The position numbers were made by a program, and so were the translations under genes. DNA of 64,000 nt. Source: Rhizaria sp. SCN 62-66. Lineage: Eukaryota; Rhizaria, unplaced. Below, one piece after another: positions 62,101 to 64,000 of this stretch. The notes beneath the pieces were generated by a model. That model saw nothing but the letters and a program-made list of their open reading frames with translations, was not told the DNA's origin and searched no databases. The stretch's first letter is position 1. Each line of letters begins with the position of its first letter. The DNA lies in the NCBI GenBank assembly GCA_001724265.1, contig MEDY01000012.1, positions 62,001 to 126,000 of the forward strand. Reading direction: 5' to 3'.

Positions 62101-64000
62101 GCGTCTACAATGCAAGTAACAGACAATAACAGGGGATTAAGAAAGCATAATGAGGGTGCGTTTGAGATCGAAACTTTGGCGGGTTGCGATTAAAGGACAC
62201 ATGTTCGGAGCAGAGAGATGTTAGAACGTACCGATCACACAGTCGCCGTTTTCGTAGAAATTGAACCCGCCGTTGGTGATCGTCGCCCAGTCGAGCAGGC
62301 AGTGGTCCTGGTACGTGGGGGAGTCACGGACCCTTTGCTGCTCAAACTGGAAGATTTTGATGAGTTGATCCATGTTAAACACGTTTCCTTGCTGCGCGGA
62401 GTAAATCACCTCGAGCTCGCGCTCGACGGAGGAGCGCATGAGCAGCACGGGCGCGACGTACTCGAGCCGCACGTTGTTGAACTCCTCCGCGGCGCGCGCG
62501 CCCTGCGAGCGGAAGTAGCCGCCGTCAAGGTTCCAGTCGGTCACTTCGAGCGGGAAGTCGGTCCAGAGGAAGTTGACGAAGCTGCCGTTGGTCCAGGCCG
62601 AGGCAACTGCGACGAACCAGAGCACGAGGAGGATGAAGTAGGCCAGGAAGCAGCTCATGCACGGCCGTTCCACGGCCAAACGCAGGTGTTGCATCGGCGT
62701 AAAAGGCGTCGACCGCTTGTCCACGACGCTGTCCTCGGCGCTTGCGGCGCCGGCGCCCGCGGGGCCTGCCAGCGCGCCCGTGCCTAGGGGTCCGTGTGCG
62801 CCGCCCGGCCCGCCGCCGGCGCCCGCGGCCGCCGCGCCGGAGAGCCGGATCGCCTCGGCGCGCGCGATGGCGTCGGCGGCGGACTTGGCGCGCGCGGCCG
62901 CGGCCGTGGAGACCAGCACGGCGGGGTCGTCGCTGACCGCCGTGAAGGCCGACATCGGCGGCGCCGTGGCGCGCGCGAGCAGCGTGCCGTCCTCGCGCAC
63001 CACGTACTGCGGCTTCTCGGCCGCCGCAGGTCCCGCGCCCACCGAGTTGTCCCCGTCGATAGTGTAGACGCTGCCGCGCGCGCCGCCCCCCATGTCGTTC
63101 GTAGCTGCGCTGGCGCCGGCCGCGCCGTTGACGCTGTTGGCGTGCTGCTCTTGCGCCTGCGTGAAGGCGTACTCGGTCACCGCGGCCTCGGCCGTCGTGT
63201 ACCCGCCCAGCGCGCCGCGGTCGCGCAGCATGGCGCGCGCAGACAGCGCGTCCTCCACGGCGCGGTCCTCGGCGCGCGCGCGCAAGAATGCCTCGGCCTC
63301 CTCGCGCGCCGTGAGCCCGCTCTCGGCCGAGACGGCCGTCAGATGAGCCTCGTTGGCGCGTTCACGCTCGGCTCGGTCCCGTGCCGCGCGCTCCCGCTCC
63401 AGCCGCTCGCGCTCGGCGGCGCGCTCGCGGGCAGCGGCGGCCGCGAGATCGTGATCACTGAGCGCGCCGGGGGCGGCGGCGGCGACGCTGTTGTTGCGCG
63501 ATGGGGTGAGGCGCGAGAAGAGCGCCGACTGGCCCAGCGGCCGAGGCGCAACCGCGGACGCCAGCGCAACGCTGTCACCGCCCTGGCTGCCACCGCCTTG
63601 GCCGCCACCGCCCGCTGCCGCGGCCGTGGCGCCGCGAGGGCGCGCGGGCGCGGGCGCGGTCGCGGGCACAGCCCTGCCTTGCTGCTGCTGCTGCTGTTGC
63701 TGTGGCTGCTGCGCGGCGTACAGCGACCTGGGGGGCGAGCGCGACTGGGGCCGCGAGCTCGTCGCGGGCACGTCGTTCACGTTGCTACTCGTATTCGGTG
63801 GCACGGCGGGGCCGTACGCTCCGCGCGGCGCCGGCGTCTGAAGCTGTGAGGCCGAGGCGGCGGCGGGCGCGTAGGGGTCCGGGTGGTACCGGATGTGCTG
63901 ACTGCCGCCACTGCCCACGGTCCCGCCGGAAATCAAGCCGCCTGGGGAGCTGACGGTCCCGCGGGGGCGCAGCCTCGGACTCGCGGCTACGCTATTGCCG
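56159..64000 (-). CDS. Patched/Dispatched-like 12-TM protein with sterol-sensing-type region (5' partial)
   Basis: Five exons on the - strand: 64000-62232 (runs off the window), 62104-61999, 61847-58391, 58273-57599 and 57487-56159, ending in TAA; at least 2,444 residues. All phases join. A Gln/Ala/Arg-rich cytoplasmic N-terminus with a charged coiled coil precedes TM1 (FILLVLWFVAVASAW, ~62600-62657). A long extracellular loop follows, then TM2-TM4 (SSD-like, ~60396-60640, motif IYLRSSILAVAAMSLFLGG), TM5-TM6 (~59780-60030), TM7 (~59420-59530), a second large loop, and TM8-TM12 (~57000-57487, motif YDRVRETLTKNSFPVI). This duplicated 6+6 layout is that of RND-type Patched/Dispatched/NPC1 proteins, which move sterols or lipid-linked ligands. 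The acidic residues expected in TM4 and TM10 are absent (VGHFLV; VSAVHFT). A Cys cluster (CCGCYCCGCC) follows TM12 and may be palmitoylated. The ligand is unknown. Confidence 0.85.
57488..57598 (-). other. Intron 4 of the Patched-like gene
   Basis: 111 bases, donor GTACGC, acceptor TTTCTTTCTTCAG, phase 0. It joins ...YFFLSEM to GRELVQGTGL, the expected entry into TM8. The TAG at 57575-57577 lies in this intron and is not a gene end. Confidence 0.85.
58274..58390 (-). other. Intron 3 of the Patched-like gene
   Basis: 117 bases, donor GTGCGT after a CAG codon, acceptor TTCTCATAG, phase 0. It joins ...TRLFTVQ to VDLSQSSSINYY. The intron reads into a TAA if retained. Confidence 0.85.
61848..61998 (-). 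other. Intron 2 of the Patched-like gene
   Basis: 151 bases, donor GTACGT, acceptor CTAACTTTCACAG. Phase 2: the TA of the small exon plus T of the next makes a Tyr codon (…TAVY-ILNQTLV…). A CTAAC branch-point-like element lies close to the acceptor. Confidence 0.82.
61999..62104 (-). other. Small 106-nt coding exon of the Patched-like gene
   Basis: Recovered from splice signals. It is preceded by TTGCATTGTAG and followed by GTACGT, is open throughout, and its 1/2 phases fit both neighbours. It adds about 35 residues (…TGYAIEGAEDNQLLSRYM…) to the first extracellular loop. Without it the flanking exons do not join in frame: direct joining gives a stop after two codons. Confidence 0.8.
62105..62231 (-). 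other. Intron 1 (of those visible) of the Patched-like gene
   Basis: 127 bases, donor GTACGT and acceptor TTGCATTGTAG, phase 1 (the G of exon one plus AC makes Asp). A retained intron meets TAA within three codons. Confidence 0.82.

Overview
The window is nuclear DNA from a unicellular eukaryote (protist). The evidence is GT-AG introns (donors GTACGT, GTGCGT, GTACGC), GC-rich coding sequence separated by AT-rich intergenic DNA of about 0.3-1.2 kb, very long reading frames filled with Ala, Ser, Gln, Gly, Asn and Asp tracts, and eukaryotic families: an oomycete/ciliate-style membrane adenylyl cyclase, RCC1, BolA, a Patched/Dispatched-like protein and an RS protein. The sequence alone does not identify the species. 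The cyclase architecture points towards stramenopiles, alveolates or relatives, but this is not proven.

Layout: 2-17146 (+) is a 5'-truncated giant nuclear-type protein with AT-hook-like motifs. 17502-18860 (-) is an RS-rich nuclear protein with a conserved C-terminus (SCI1-like). 19316-20924 (+) is a two-exon secreted precursor with an acidic segment followed by an extremely basic one. 21505-23208 (-) is an RCC1 propeller protein with a mitochondrial-like leader. 23819-24493 (-) is a mitochondrial-type BolA1 protein. 25657-55860 (+) is a giant adenylyl cyclase with a voltage-sensor-like domain. 56159 to the right edge (-) is a five-exon Patched/Dispatched-like 12-TM protein, 5'-truncated. 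I see no tRNA, rRNA, CRISPR or mobile element.

The main result is that UAG appears to be a sense codon (or is very efficiently read through). Three TAG codons (11675, 29218, 43150) lie inside otherwise uninterrupted frames, and the same frame continues after each one with no intergenic DNA. The decisive case is 43150. The first half of a class III cyclase catalytic domain (both metal Asp motifs) lies before it, and the second half of the same domain lies about 8.5 kb after it in the same frame. Read with UAG as sense, the two giant genes encode about 5,714+ and 10,067 residues. All seven genes end in TAA or TGA and none ends in TAG.

Other points of interest: the cyclase catalytic domain is split by about 2,800 residues of low-complexity insert; its transition-state Asn and Arg positions look substituted; the Patched-like protein lacks the acidic residues usually present in TM4 and TM10; and a 106-nt exon in that gene was recovered from exact splice phases. 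The genes share no evident pathway. Together they look like an ordinary stretch of a gene-dense protist chromosome whose proteins are heavily inflated by low-complexity inserts.
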